64,000 nucleotides of DNA. Source: Pseudomonas sp. QS1027. Its GTDB lineage: Bacteria > Pseudomonadota > Gammaproteobacteria > Pseudomonadales > Pseudomonadaceae. The notes beneath the pieces were generated by a model. It was not told the origin of the DNA. It was given only the letters and a program-made list of their open reading frames with translations, and searched no databases. The stretch lies in contig NZ_PHSU01000019.1 in the NCBI RefSeq assembly GCF_002814235.1, positions 124,001 to 188,000 on the forward strand, in the 5' to 3' direction. Numbering within the stretch: the stretch's first letter is position 1; each line of letters starts with the position of its first letter. The translations under genes and the position numbers were made by a program. Positions 8,315 through 17,826 of this stretch are shown piece by piece.

Positions 8315-9811
8315 ATGAACGACCTCAGAGATTTAAACCGCGATGGGCCGCTGCGCTTCGGTCCCTATATGTTCCACCCGCGGCAAAGGTTGATTCTCGA
8401 CGGTGATCGACCGCTGCGCATGGGTGGGCGGGCGCTGGATATTTTGCAGGTGCTGGTTGAGCGCGCCGGCAATGTGGTCGGCAAGGACGAGCTTATTGCG
8501 CGGGTCTGGCCGACCTCGGTGGTCGAGGAAATCAATCTGCGCGTGCACATCGCCGCCCTGCGTCGGGCCCTCGGTGATGGCCTGGAGGGGCAGCGCTACA
8601 TCGTCAACATTCCCCCGCGTGGTTATGTCTTCATCGCCCCGGTGCAGCGGGTGGCGCAAGGTACAGCGCTCGCGATCGATACCTTAAACAAGCGCCAGCA
8701 CAACCTGCCTGCGCGGTTGACCTCCATTACCGGTCGAGACTCGATGGTCGGTAGTGTGGTCCGGCAGTTGCCCGTCCACCGTTTCATGACCCTGGCGGGT
8801 CCGGCCGGCATCGGCAAGACCACAGTGGCGTTGCGTGTGGCTGAATTACTGTTGCAGCACTACCGCGACGGTGTCTGGATTATCGATCTGGCGGCAATCG
8901 ATGATCCCGCGCGGATCATCGGGTATCTGGCTCACACCCTTGAATTGGACAGCGGTGTGGACGCCCTGATGCCATGGCACGCCTTGCTGGTGTTCGATAA
9001 CTGCGAGCATCTGCTCGAAGGCTGTCGAGCAGTCGTCGAGGCATTGCGGGTTTCGGCGCCACGACTGTCGATCCTGGTCACCAGCCGCGAACCGCTGCGG
9101 GCATTGGCTGAAACAGTGCTGCACGTGCCGCCCCTGGCCGTTCCGCCCGCGTCGGCGTTGCACAGTGTGGCCGACGTCATGGGCTATTCGGCCGTGCAGC
9201 TGTTTGTCAGCCGGGCTCGGGCCCGTCAGCCAGCCTTTTGCTTGCGCGAACGGGACCTCAGGGCCGTGCGCGAAATCTGCCGTCGACTCGATGGTTTGCC
9301 GTTGGCCATCGAGCTGGCGGCGGCGCAGATCGATGCGCTGGCACTGGTGGGACTGCAAGCCCAATTGGGCAACTGCCTGCAACTGCTGACCCAAGGCCGA
9401 CGCACTGCGGTTCCACGGCATCAGACCCTCAAGTCCGCATTGGACTGGAGCTACCAGCGCCTCAGCCCGCTGGAGCAAACCGTGTTGCAGGGGCTGGCGG
9501 TGTTCAAAATGGCCTTTACCCTGGAGGCCGCCGTCGGTGCCATCAGCTGTGTGGTACTGCGACCCACCAGTCTGGTGGACGTGGTGGAACGACTGGCGCG
9601 CAAATCGCTGCTGTCGGTCGAACAGCGCAACGGCATGACACGTTACCGGCTGCTCAACACCACCCGCGCCTTCGCGCTGGAGAAGCTTGAGCACGGTGGG
9701 CTGCTGCGGGCGTTTGAAATGCGCTATGCCCGCTACTTCAGCCCGGCACATTGGGCATCACGGGGCACGGTGTCGTTGCAACTCGTCGAGCAACTGACGA
9801 GCGTTGGTTAG
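8315..9811 (+). CDS. Winged-helix/NTPase regulator, C-terminally truncated paralogue
   Basis: 498 residues. Residues about 10-110 form an OmpR/PhoB-type winged-helix DNA-binding domain (ELIARVWPTSVVEEINLRVH). An NB-ARC-like NTPase follows with Walker A GPAGIGKTT and Walker B LLVFDNCEH. The same architecture is encoded on the opposite strand at 9758-12559 and continues there for about 440 more residues of helical, TPR-like sequence. Here the protein stops shortly after the NTPase/winged module, inside the 3' end of its convergent paralogue (54-bp overlap). It may be a functional short form or a decayed copy. It has no sensor half, so its signal is unclear. Confidence 0.8.
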   Translation: MNDLRDLNRDGPLRFGPYMFHPRQRLILDGDRPLRMGGRALDILQVLVERAGNVVGKDELIARVWPTSVVEEINLRVHIAALRRALGDGLEGQRYIVNIPPRGYVFIAPVQRVAQGTALAIDTLNKRQHNLPARLTSITGRDSMVGSVVRQLPVHRFMTLAGPAGIGKTTVALRVAELLLQHYRDGVWIIDLAAIDDPARIIGYLAHTLELDSGVDALMPWHALLVFDNCEHLLEGCRAVVEALRVSAPRLSILVTSREPLRALAETVLHVPPLAVPPASALHSVADVMGYSAVQLFVSRARARQPAFCLRERDLRAVREICRRLDGLPLAIELAAAQIDALALVGLQAQLGNCLQLLTQGRRTAVPRHQTLKSALDWSYQRLSPLEQTVLQGLAVFKMAFTLEAAVGAISCVVLRPTSLVDVVERLARKSLLSVEQRNGMTRYRLLNTTRAFALEKLEHGGLLRAFEMRYARYFSPAHWASRGTVSLQLVEQLTSVG

Positions 9812-12559
9812 GTCCGGTGTGGCAAAGCCTTCGGTGAATCGGGCGTAGAGTGGTGCGAGCAGCTCATGGGCTTGCTGGAAGTGGCCCTGGCGTTGCCAAA
9901 GCTGTGCCAGTGAGGTGGCGCTACGTAGCTCCCAGGCCAGTGCACCCTGTGCTTTTGCCACGGCCAGCGCCTTGAGCAGAACCGTCTCGGCCGCGCTCGC
10001 GCAGTTAGCTGTCAGCAGCGTATTGGCCCTGGCCCGCAGGATCTCCGCCGTACTCCAGCCGGCCATGCCGGTTTCGGCGCGTTCCAGCAAGGCGTCATCG
10101 AGGAAGCCGGTGTCCAGGGTCACCATGATGTCCTTGATCAGCCCGGTGCCGGGTGGCGGCGACGAGTACTCTGCGGCGCTATCGATCACCTGGGCATAGC
10201 CCCGGGCCCAGCGGTAGAACAGCAGCACCGAGTGCTTCTGTGCCTGCTCCAGCAGCAGGCGCAACAGTTCACGGGCCGTCCCAGTGTCGCCGTTGTAGTG
10301 GGCGATCAGGCAACCGGACAGCGCCAGGGTGTAGCAGATGGAGGTGCCGTGGTTGATCTGGATCGCGATATCCAGGGCCTGGCGAGCCGTGTGCCAGGCT
10401 TTTTCCGGATGGCCTTGCAGCCAGAGGATCCGCGCCAGGATCGTCAGGGCGGCAACGCTCTGGTCGTACTGCACGCCAAAGCCGCGGGTGAAGCGATTGA
10501 GGTGGCCGCTCTGGGCCATGCGCTGGATGACTTGCTCGGCATTCTCCCGTGCTTGTGGCTGGTCCCCGGCAAAGTGCAGGGCCAGCACCCGCAAGCGATG
10601 GGTGCTGAGGGACATCGCGGCGGTCCCGTTGCCGAGCAGACCCAGTCGGTCGAACTGCCGGCTTTGCTCCAGGGCCTGCTGGTAGTGACCGCAACTGAGG
10701 TTGACCGCCATATGCCCGGATACCGCCCGGAGCTGGCCGGCCACATCGGCGCAGCTTTCGGCCAGGGCTCGGGCGCTGACGAAGGCGTCGACCGTTTCGG
10801 CGGTACCGCCCTGGGCGTGGTAGCAGGAGCTGCCGAGGGCGAGCTTGAGGGCCATGGTCAAGCGAGGACAGGGGTGCGCGGCTGCCTCCAGACGGGCCAG
10901 AGACTTGCGTACATACCCGCCGTGTTCCTTGAGTAGCGACAGTTCCTGCCACAGCGGCGTCGAGGCGGCTGTCAAACGGATTGCCAACAAAGACGGGCCA
11001 TCGCCCTTCAAGCCCCAGTCGAGTGTCGCGCGGATGTCTTCCAGGCCTCGGGCGTAACGTTCGATCCATAGCTCGGACAGGGTCAGTTCCCAGTCCTCTT
11101 GAGCCTGGTGCATCAAGGCCAGGCAACGTTCGGCGTGACGCTCGCGGACCTCCGTCAGCTCGGCAGCCTGGTCGAGTTTTTCCAGGGCGTAGCTGCGGGT
11201 GGTGTCCAGCAGGCGATAAAACACCTCCTCGTCACCAACTTCCACGTTCAGCAGGGACTTGGCCACCAGTTGGGTGATCGAGGCAAAAACCAGGTCTGAG
11301 GCGATATGTTCGCCGACGATCACCGCCGCCGCCGACGCCAGGGTGAATCCTCCCCTGAAGATGCCCAGTCGGCGCAGACAGGCCTGCTCGCAGGCACTGA
11401 GCAGTTCGAAGCTCCAGTCCAGCGTGGCACGCAAGGTCTGATGACGACCCAGTGTGGTATGGGAACCCTGGGTCAGCAGGCGAAAGCTGCCTTGTAGTTG
11501 CGTCAGCAATCCCTCTATTCCCAGGTTGGCCACTTGCGCCGCCGCCAGCTCGATCGCCAAGGGAATACCGTCCAGGCGCCGGCAGATTTCGATCGCCAGG
11601 GGCAGCTCGTGGTCGGCCAATTCAAAACTGTCGTGGCTGGCCATCGCCCGCTCGACAAACAATTGCAAAGCCGAAAAACCCAAGGCCTGAGTGCGGTTGA
11701 GTGCGGCGATGGGCGGCGGGCAGTCCAGCGACTCCAGGCGTTGCACGAATTCGCCTTCGGCCCGCAGGCTCTCGCGGCTGGTGGCCAGGATATGCACCTG
11801 TGGCGCCGCGCGCAGGATGCTTTCGCAGAGCAACGCGATGGCATCGACCAGGTGTTCGCAGTTGTCGATGACCAGCAACATCTGCCGCTCGCGCAGGCAG
11901 GTCGCCAGGCAGTTCACCGGCTCGCCGTCATGCAGCGCCAGGTCCAGCAGCGTTGCCAGATGAGCGCTGATCATCCGTGGGTCATGGATCGGCGCCAGGT
12001 CCAGCAGTCGAATGCCGTCACGGTAGTGACCGATCAGCTGTTCGGCAACGCGCAGCGCCACGGTGGTCTTGCCGATGCCACCGGGGCCGACCAGGGTGAT
12101 GAAGCGCTGGTCGGGCAGTTGTGTCACGAGGCTGTCCAGCAAGGCGTGGCGCCCGATCATGCGGGTGCGACGTACGGGCAGGTTATGACCCTTGGGCTCG
12201 TCCGAGGCGCTCCCGGGGCTTTGCTCGATAGCCTCGAGAGAGAAGGGCGCGACAAAGCTGTAGCCACGCTGAGCGACCGTGATGATGTAGCGCTGGCCAG
12301 CCTGGCCGTCGCCGAGGGCTTTGCGCAGTGCGGCGATGTGCACGCGCAGATTGGTGTCTTCGACAACGCTTCTGGGCCAGACCCGGGCGATCAATTGCTG
12401 CTTGCTGACCACATTCCCGGCGTGCTCCAGCAGGATCAACAGAATGTCCAGGGCGAGCCGCCCCAGGCGCAGGCGCTGATCGCCCTCCATGACCAGACGT
12501 TGTCCGGGGTAGATCCGGTAGGGGCCGAAAAGCACGGCCTGCGCGGGGGGAAGGGCCAA
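9758..12559 (-). CDS. Winged-helix/NTPase/TPR-type transcriptional regulator (full length)
   Basis: About 933 residues. An N-terminal OmpR-type winged helix (LIARVWPRSVVEDTNLRVH) is followed by an NTPase with Walker A GPGGIGKTT and Walker B MLLVIDNCEHL, and then a long alpha-helical repeat region (TPR-like). The frame is open to 12586. I prefer the TTG at 12559 because AGGAG lies 7 nt upstream, but no ATG is available and the start is uncertain. This architecture (Trans_reg_C plus an AAA/NB-ARC ATPase) is common in Pseudomonas near haloperoxidase and oxidoreductase genes, and it is divergent here from an alpha/beta hydrolase. It probably senses a ligand through its C-terminal repeats; target genes are not evident. 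Confidence 0.85.
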   Translation of the reverse strand: MALPPAQAVLFGPYRIYPGQRLVMEGDQRLRLGRLALDILLILLEHAGNVVSKQQLIARVWPRSVVEDTNLRVHIAALRKALGDGQAGQRYIITVAQRGYSFVAPFSLEAIEQSPGSASDEPKGHNLPVRRTRMIGRHALLDSLVTQLPDQRFITLVGPGGIGKTTVALRVAEQLIGHYRDGIRLLDLAPIHDPRMISAHLATLLDLALHDGEPVNCLATCLRERQMLLVIDNCEHLVDAIALLCESILRAAPQVHILATSRESLRAEGEFVQRLESLDCPPPIAALNRTQALGFSALQLFVERAMASHDSFELADHELPLAIEICRRLDGIPLAIELAAAQVANLGIEGLLTQLQGSFRLLTQGSHTTLGRHQTLRATLDWSFELLSACEQACLRRLGIFRGGFTLASAAAVIVGEHIASDLVFASITQLVAKSLLNVEVGDEEVFYRLLDTTRSYALEKLDQAAELTEVRERHAERCLALMHQAQEDWELTLSELWIERYARGLEDIRATLDWGLKGDGPSLLAIRLTAASTPLWQELSLLKEHGGYVRKSLARLEAAAHPCPRLTMALKLALGSSCYHAQGGTAETVDAFVSARALAESCADVAGQLRAVSGHMAVNLSCGHYQQALEQSRQFDRLGLLGNGTAAMSLSTHRLRVLALHFAGDQPQARENAEQVIQRMAQSGHLNRFTRGFGVQYDQSVAALTILARILWLQGHPEKAWHTARQALDIAIQINHGTSICYTLALSGCLIAHYNGDTGTARELLRLLLEQAQKHSVLLFYRWARGYAQVIDSAAEYSSPPPGTGLIKDIMVTLDTGFLDDALLERAETGMAGWSTAEILRARANTLLTANCASAAETVLLKALAVAKAQGALAWELRSATSLAQLWQRQGHFQQAHELLAPLYARFTEGFATPDLTNARQLLDELQRHRAP

Positions 12560-12689
12560 CAGCTTACTCCTCTGGAAAATTAACAACGTTTAACTCGTCC
12601 TGTGCCCGTTCTACGTTCAAAAATCCAATCCTTCAAGTTCAACGCAAAGCTCAGCCTTCTTGCAACGATAACCCCGAGGAGCAATCGCC

Positions 12690-13514
12690 ATGAGCACATT
12701 TACCACCCGTGACGGTACCGAGATCTACTACAAGGACTGGGGTACCGGTCAGCCCATCGTCTTCAGCCACGGCTGGCCGCTGAATGCCGACAGCTGGGAG
12801 GCGCAGATGATCTTCCTGGCCTCCAAGGGTTATCGGGTCATCGCTCATGACCGTCGTGGCCATGGCCGCTCCAGCCAACCCTGGTTTGGCAATGAAATGG
12901 ACACCTACGCCGACGACCTGGCCCAATTGATCGAGCTGCTGGACCTGAATAACGTGGTGCTGTTCGGTTTCTCCACCGGAGGTGGCGAAGTGGCCCGCTA
13001 CATCGGTCGTCACGGTACCGGACGGGTTGCCAAAGCGGGACTGATTTCTTCGGTGCCGCCGCTGATGCTCAAGACCGAAGCCAACCCGGGCGGTTTGCCG
13101 ATCGAGGTGTTCGACGGCCTGCGCCAGGGCTCCCTGGCCGACCGCTCGCAGTTGTACAAGGATGTCGCCAGCGGGCCGTTCTTTGGTTTCAACAAGCCGG
13201 GTGCTCAACCTTCCCAGGGCATGATCGACTGGTTCTGGATGCAAGGGATGATGGCCGGCCACAAAAGCGCCTATGACTGCATCAAGGCGTTCTCGGAGAC
13301 CGATTTCACCGAAGACCTGAAGAAGTTCGACGTGCCGACCCTGGTGGTGCATGGCGACGCCGATCAGATCGTGCCGATCGAGGCCGCCGGCATCGCCTCG
13401 GCCAAACTGATCAAAGGCTCGAAGCTGTTGGTCTATCCCGGTGCCCCCCATGGTCTGACCGACACCCACAAGGATCAACTCAACGCCGATCTGCTGGCGT
13501 TCCTCAAGGGTTGA
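12690..13514 (+). CDS. Alpha/beta hydrolase, non-heme haloperoxidase/arylesterase type
   Basis: 274 residues, the standard length. The oxyanion-hole motif is FSHGWP, and the nucleophile elbow is GFSTGGG with Ser95, diagnostic of cofactor-free haloperoxidases and esterases. The acid lies in HGDADQIVP and the histidine in PGAPHGLTD. A strong ribosome site (GAGGAG) precedes the ATG. No signal peptide is visible, so it is probably cytoplasmic. These enzymes hydrolyse esters and can perhydrolyse acids; the natural substrate here is unknown. It is divergent from the large regulator at 9758-12559 and followed by a LysR gene. Confidence 0.92.
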   Translation: MSTFTTRDGTEIYYKDWGTGQPIVFSHGWPLNADSWEAQMIFLASKGYRVIAHDRRGHGRSSQPWFGNEMDTYADDLAQLIELLDLNNVVLFGFSTGGGEVARYIGRHGTGRVAKAGLISSVPPLMLKTEANPGGLPIEVFDGLRQGSLADRSQLYKDVASGPFFGFNKPGAQPSQGMIDWFWMQGMMAGHKSAYDCIKAFSETDFTEDLKKFDVPTLVVHGDADQIVPIEAAGIASAKLIKGSKLLVYPGAPHGLTDTHKDQLNADLLAFLKG

Positions 13515-13534
13515 TTGCTTGTGAGCGCGTACTG

Positions 13535-14482
13535 ATGAACCGTAACGATCTGCGTCGCGTCGACATGAACCTGTTGGTGATTTTCGAGGCCCTGATGTTC
13601 GAAAAGAACCTGACCCGAGTGGCTGAAAAACTGTTCATGGGGCAGCCGGCCGTGAGCGCTGCGCTGGGACGCCTGCGGGATTTGTTCGACGACCCGCTGC
13701 TGTTGCGTAACGGTCGTGGGATGGAACCGACGGCGCGGGCGTTGGCGATCCTCAAAGAGTTGCAACCGGCGATGGACACCATCTCGGGTGCGGTCAGCCG
13801 GGCCAAGGCGTTTGACCCGGCGACCAGCTGCGAGGTGTTTCGCATCGGCCTTTCGGACGATGCCGAGTTCGGTTTGTTTCCGCCGTTGCTCCGGCAGTTG
13901 CAGGAGGAGGCGCCGGCGGTCGTTGTGGTGGTGCGTCGGGCCAATTATCTGTTGATGCCGGCCTTGCTGGCATCCGGGGAAATCTCCGTCGGGGTCAGTT
14001 ACACCACCGAGTTGCCGGCCAACGCCAAGCGCAAGAGGCTGCGTGATATCCCCTGCAAAGTGTTACGCGGTGACAATCGCCCCGGTCAACTGACGCTCGA
14101 TGAATACTGTCAGCGACCCCACGCCATGGTGTCGTTTTCCGGCGACCTGAGCGGCAATATCGATCTCGACCTGGCCAAGGTCGGCCGTACCCGGCGGGTG
14201 GTGCTGGGGGTTCCGCAGTTCAGTGGCTTGCGGGCGATGCTCGCCGGTACCGAAATGATCGCCACAGTGCCCGACTACGCGGCTTGCGCGTTGGTTGAAG
14301 GCGGTGCCTTGAGAGCGGAAGAGCCGCCATTCCCCATCGAGGCGGCGCAACTGTCGATGGCCTGGAGTGGCGTGCACGACAACGACCCGGCTGAGCGCTG
14401 GTTACGTTCGCGGATCAGCCAGTACATGTCTGAACCATTGAACATCCCCGATCCCTTCGCTGGAGCTTCGTATCATGGCTGA
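13535..14482 (+). CDS. LysR-type transcriptional regulator (NodD/NahR-like subgroup)
   Basis: 315 residues. The N-terminal winged HTH reads DLRRVDMNLLVIFEALMFEKNLTRVAEKL in essence, with LFMGQPAVSAALGRLRDLF as recognition region. This RRVDMNLL start is typical of the NodD/NahR/LeuO-like subgroup. The frame is open from 13511, but the ATG at 13535 gives the normal N-terminus. It overlaps the next gene by 8 bp, and that gene overlaps the amidohydrolase, so the three are likely co-transcribed. It probably controls this block. Confidence 0.9.
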   Translation: MNRNDLRRVDMNLLVIFEALMFEKNLTRVAEKLFMGQPAVSAALGRLRDLFDDPLLLRNGRGMEPTARALAILKELQPAMDTISGAVSRAKAFDPATSCEVFRIGLSDDAEFGLFPPLLRQLQEEAPAVVVVVRRANYLLMPALLASGEISVGVSYTTELPANAKRKRLRDIPCKVLRGDNRPGQLTLDEYCQRPHAMVSFSGDLSGNIDLDLAKVGRTRRVVLGVPQFSGLRAMLAGTEMIATVPDYAACALVEGGALRAEEPPFPIEAAQLSMAWSGVHDNDPAERWLRSRISQYMSEPLNIPDPFAGASYHG

Positions 14483-15107
14483 TTCCACGCGCCTCGATCT
14501 TGTCAGTCGCCCGGTGCGGGGGGCTGATGAAGTCGTGACACTGATCGTCAAACACCGGGTCAAGGTTGGCTTCGAGGCCTCCTATGAGGCTTGGCTACGG
14601 CGCATTGTCGGCATTGCCGGGCAGCGCGAGGGGCATTTGGGCGTGGACGTGATTCGTGGCAGGAGTGCCGGTCTCGACCTGTTCACCTGCGTGCTGCGCT
14701 TCTGCTCCACCGAGGCGATGCAGCGCTGGCTTGATTCGCCGCAGCGGCTGGAGCTGGTCAACGAAGCCGCCCCGATGCTCGCCGACGGTGATCGGACCGA
14801 GGTCCATCCGGTCAATGCGTTCTGGTTTTCACCGCCGGCGGATGCCGCCTCGCCACCCCCGCGTTGGAAGCAGGCGGTGCTGACATTGATGGTGATCCTG
14901 CCGCACACCCTTCTGGTGCCGCTGATCTGGGGGCCGGTACTGCGGCTCGACGCGTTCCTCTCCAATTACCTGATCTCCACCTTCCTGATCACCCTGACCA
15001 TCGTGCTCTCGGTGGTGTACCTGTTCATGCCCCTGGCGACCCGACTGTTTGCTCCCTGGTTGACCGCCGCCCCGTCCCATTCCACTTCGTCCGAGGAAAC
15101 GCGATGA
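14475..15107 (+). CDS. Antibiotic biosynthesis monooxygenase (ABM) domain membrane protein
   Basis: 210 residues. Residues about 18-118 form a dimeric ferredoxin-fold ABM domain (VTLIVKHRVKVGFEASYEAWL; HLGVDVIRG). Two hydrophobic spans follow (about residues 138-158 and 165-187), making it a small inner-membrane ABM protein with a cytoplasmic domain. The start overlaps the LysR stop by 8 bp and its TGA overlaps the next ATG (ATGA at 15104-15107), so translation is coupled. ABM domains occur in quinol monooxygenases and in enzymes without a known reaction; activity here is unproven. Confidence 0.85.
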   Translation: MADSTRLDLVSRPVRGADEVVTLIVKHRVKVGFEASYEAWLRRIVGIAGQREGHLGVDVIRGRSAGLDLFTCVLRFCSTEAMQRWLDSPQRLELVNEAAPMLADGDRTEVHPVNAFWFSPPADAASPPPRWKQAVLTLMVILPHTLLVPLIWGPVLRLDAFLSNYLISTFLITLTIVLSVVYLFMPLATRLFAPWLTAAPSHSTSSEETR

Positions 15108-16942
15108 ACGCCGATCTGATTTTGTTCAATGGTCAATTCCACACGGTTGACCGTGCCAAGCCCCTCGCCAGTGCGGTGGCGATCCACGACGGCCGCTTTG
15201 TGGTGGTGGGTACGGATGCCGAAGCCATGGCCTTGCGCGGTTCGAGCACCCAGGTCATCGACCTCAAGGGCCGTTGCGTCATCCCTGGCCTCAACGACTC
15301 GCACCTGCACCTGATCCGTGGTGGCTTGAACTACAACCTGGAGCTGCGCTGGGAAGGTGTGCCTTCCCTGGCCGATGCGCTGCGCATGCTCAAGGAGCAG
15401 GCCGACCGCACGCCGACGCCGCAATGGGTGAGGGTGGTGGGCGGCTGGAACGAATTCCAGTTTGCCGAAAAGCGTATGCCGACCCTGGAAGAACTCAACC
15501 AGGCCGCACCGGACACGCCGGTATTCGTCTTGCACTTGTACGACCGCGCCTTGCTCAATCGCGCCGCACTGCGGGTGGCCGGCTATACCCGTGATACGCC
15601 GAACCCGCCCGGCGGTGAAATTGTGCGCGATGCCAAAGGCGACCCGACGGGCATGTTGGTGGCGCGACCCAATGCGATGATTCTGTACTCGACCCTGGCC
15701 AAGGGACCGAAGTTGCCCCTGGAGTATCAGGTCAACTCGACTCGCCAGTTCATGCGTGAACTCAACCGTCTCGGCCTGACCAGCGTTATCGATGCGGGTG
15801 GCGGTTTCCAGAATTACCCGGATGACTATGCGGTGATCGAGCAGTTGGCCAAGGACCGGCAACTGACCATTCGCATCGCCTACAACCTGTTCACCCAAAA
15901 GCCCAAGGAAGAACTGAGCGATTTCAAGAACTGGACCGGCAGCGTCACCTTGCACCAGGGCGACGACTACTTGCGGCACAACGGTGCCGGGGAGATGCTG
16001 GTGTTCTCCGCCGCCGACTTCGAAGACTTCCTCGAACCGCGCCCGGACCTGCCGCAGACCATGGAAGAAGAGCTGGAACCGGTTGTGCGCCATTTGGTGG
16101 AGCAACGTTGGCCGTTCCGTTTGCACGCGACGTACAACGAATCCATCAGCCGAATGCTCGATGTGTTCGAGAAGGTCAATCGCGACATTCCATTCAATGG
16201 CTTGCCCTGGTTCTTCGATCATGCCGAAACCATTACCCCGCAGAACATCGAACGGGTGAGGGCGTTGGGCGGCGGTATTGCGATTCAGGACCGCATGGCG
16301 TTCCAGGGCGAATACTTCGTCGAGCGTTATGGCGCCAAGGCTGCCGAAGCCACGCCGCCGATCAAACGTATGCTGGCCGAGGGTGTCCCTGTCGGCGCGG
16401 GCACCGATGCCACGCGGGTTTCCAGCTACAACCCGTGGACCTCACTGTACTGGATGGTCAGCGGGCGTACCGTGGGCGGCATGGAATTGCACCGCGAAGG
16501 GCTTTCCCGGCAGACCGCACTGGAGCTCTTCACCCATGGCAGCGCCTGGTTCTCTTCCGAGCAGGGCAAGAAAGGCCAGATCAAGGTCGGGCAACTGGCA
16601 GACGTTGTCGCCCTGACCGCGGATTTTTTCCAGGTCGAAGAAGAGGCCATCAAGTGGATCGAGTCGCTGCTGACGGTGGTCGGCGGCAAGGTGGTGTATG
16701 CCGCCGGAGAATTCGAAAAACTCGGGCCAGCCAGCGTGCCAGTGCTACCGGATTGGTCGCCGGTCGCCAAGGTGCCCGGTCATTGGCGCCCGACGTCGCC
16801 GATGCAGGCTCAGGTTCACCATTGCAGTGGGCCCTGTGCCGTTCACTCCCACAGCCATGAGCGGGCGCGTCTGTCGAATGCACCGGTCAGTGACTTCCAG
16901 GGTTTCTGGGGCGCGTTCGGCTGCTCGTGTTTTGCTTTCTGA
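15104..16942 (+). CDS. YtcJ-type metal-dependent amidohydrolase
   Basis: 612 residues of the amidohydrolase_3/YtcJ family. The beta-sandwich start is MNADLILFNGQFHTVD. The metal-binding HxH lies in NDSHLHL (His67, His69), and later conserved segments include GAGTDATRVSSYNPW. I set the start at the ATG overlapping the upstream stop. The C-terminus extends past the usual barrel into a Cys/His-rich tail (HHCSGPCAVHSHSHERAR) ending WGAFGCSCFAF. No signal peptide is visible. Family members hydrolyse amides or cyclic amides; the substrate is unknown. Neighbours suggest a catabolic operon with the YcaC-type hydrolase. Confidence 0.9.
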   Translation: MNADLILFNGQFHTVDRAKPLASAVAIHDGRFVVVGTDAEAMALRGSSTQVIDLKGRCVIPGLNDSHLHLIRGGLNYNLELRWEGVPSLADALRMLKEQADRTPTPQWVRVVGGWNEFQFAEKRMPTLEELNQAAPDTPVFVLHLYDRALLNRAALRVAGYTRDTPNPPGGEIVRDAKGDPTGMLVARPNAMILYSTLAKGPKLPLEYQVNSTRQFMRELNRLGLTSVIDAGGGFQNYPDDYAVIEQLAKDRQLTIRIAYNLFTQKPKEELSDFKNWTGSVTLHQGDDYLRHNGAGEMLVFSAADFEDFLEPRPDLPQTMEEELEPVVRHLVEQRWPFRLHATYNESISRMLDVFEKVNRDIPFNGLPWFFDHAETITPQNIERVRALGGGIAIQDRMAFQGEYFVERYGAKAAEATPPIKRMLAEGVPVGAGTDATRVSSYNPWTSLYWMVSGRTVGGMELHREGLSRQTALELFTHGSAWFSSEQGKKGQIKVGQLADVVALTADFFQVEEEAIKWIESLLTVVGGKVVYAAGEFEKLGPASVPVLPDWSPVAKVPGHWRPTSPMQAQVHHCSGPCAVHSHSHERARLSNAPVSDFQGFWGAFGCSCFAF

Positions 16943-17011
16943 CAATCAAAAAAAGCGCCGGCCAAAGCTGTCGGCACCCTGTGCAATATCCATCCACCAA
17001 GGAGTTTTTAC

Positions 17012-17638
17012 ATGAGCAACGTTCCGTACAAGCGTCTGAACAAAGATGATGCCGTTGTGCTGTTGGTCGATCACCAGACCGGCCTGATCTCGCTGGTGCA
17101 GGATTTCTCACCCAACGAATTCAAGAACAACGTACTGGCGCTCGCAGACCTGGCCAAGTTCTTCAAACTGCCGACCATCCTGACCACCAGCTTTGAAAAC
17201 GGCCCGAACGGCCCGATGGTGCCGGAGCTCAAGGAACTCTTCCCGGATGCGCCGTATATTCCGCGCCCTGGCCAGATCAATGCCTGGGACAACGCCGACT
17301 TCGTCAAGGCGGTAAAGGCGACCGGTCGCAAGCAACTGATCATTGCCGGCGTGGTGACCGACGTATGCGTGACGTTCCCGACCCTGTCTGCCCTGGCGGA
17401 GGGCTTTGAAGTGTTTGTGGTCACCGACGCGTCGGGCACGTTCAACGAAACCGTGCAGCAGGCGGCATGGGCACGGATGACGGCGGCGGGTGCGCAACTG
17501 GTGAACTGGTTCTCGGTAGCCTGCGAGCTGCAAGGCGACTGGCGCAACGACATGGAAGGTCTGGCGAACCTGTTGTCGCCGCGCATTCCGAACTATCGCA
17601 ACTTGATGAACAGCTATTCGGCCCTGGCCGCCAGATAA
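17012..17638 (+). CDS. ycaC: YcaC-type isochorismatase-superfamily hydrolase
   Basis: 208 residues closely matching Escherichia coli YcaC in pattern: VVLLVDHQTGL with Asp20, RPGQINAWDN, and the nucleophile in VVTDVCVTFP (Cys119). The C-terminus WRNDMEGLANLLS..IPNYRNLM is characteristic of YcaC. It has a good ribosome site (AAGGAG) and ends just before an intrinsic terminator. YcaC is a cytoplasmic octameric cysteine hydrolase of unknown physiological substrate. It is the last gene of the 13535-17638 block. Confidence 0.92.
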   Translation: MSNVPYKRLNKDDAVVLLVDHQTGLISLVQDFSPNEFKNNVLALADLAKFFKLPTILTTSFENGPNGPMVPELKELFPDAPYIPRPGQINAWDNADFVKAVKATGRKQLIIAGVVTDVCVTFPTLSALAEGFEVFVVTDASGTFNETVQQAAWARMTAAGAQLVNWFSVACELQGDWRNDMEGLANLLSPRIPNYRNLMNSYSALAAR

Positions 17639-17665
17639 GTTCTGCTGCGCTACTGGTTTGAATGA

Positions 17666-17693
17666 ATGCCCGCCACTGTGCGGGCATTTTTTT
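17666..17693 (+). terminator. Intrinsic terminator after ycaC
   Basis: Perfect 8-bp stem ATGCCCGC/GCGGGCAT around a 6-nt loop, followed directly by a seven-T run. It lies 27 bp after the ycaC stop and should end the amidohydrolase operon. Confidence 0.92.
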
Positions 17694-17826
17694 GGATCAA
17701 CGTTTCTGCAACCATCCAGCGGGCCTTTCAATCCAGGACTCATCAACACCCTGGATAGCGGTTAATGGGCTGTCAGAACGGGGAAAAGTCGCTATAACGT
17801 GTTTGACTGTCAACCAGAGAGTGACA

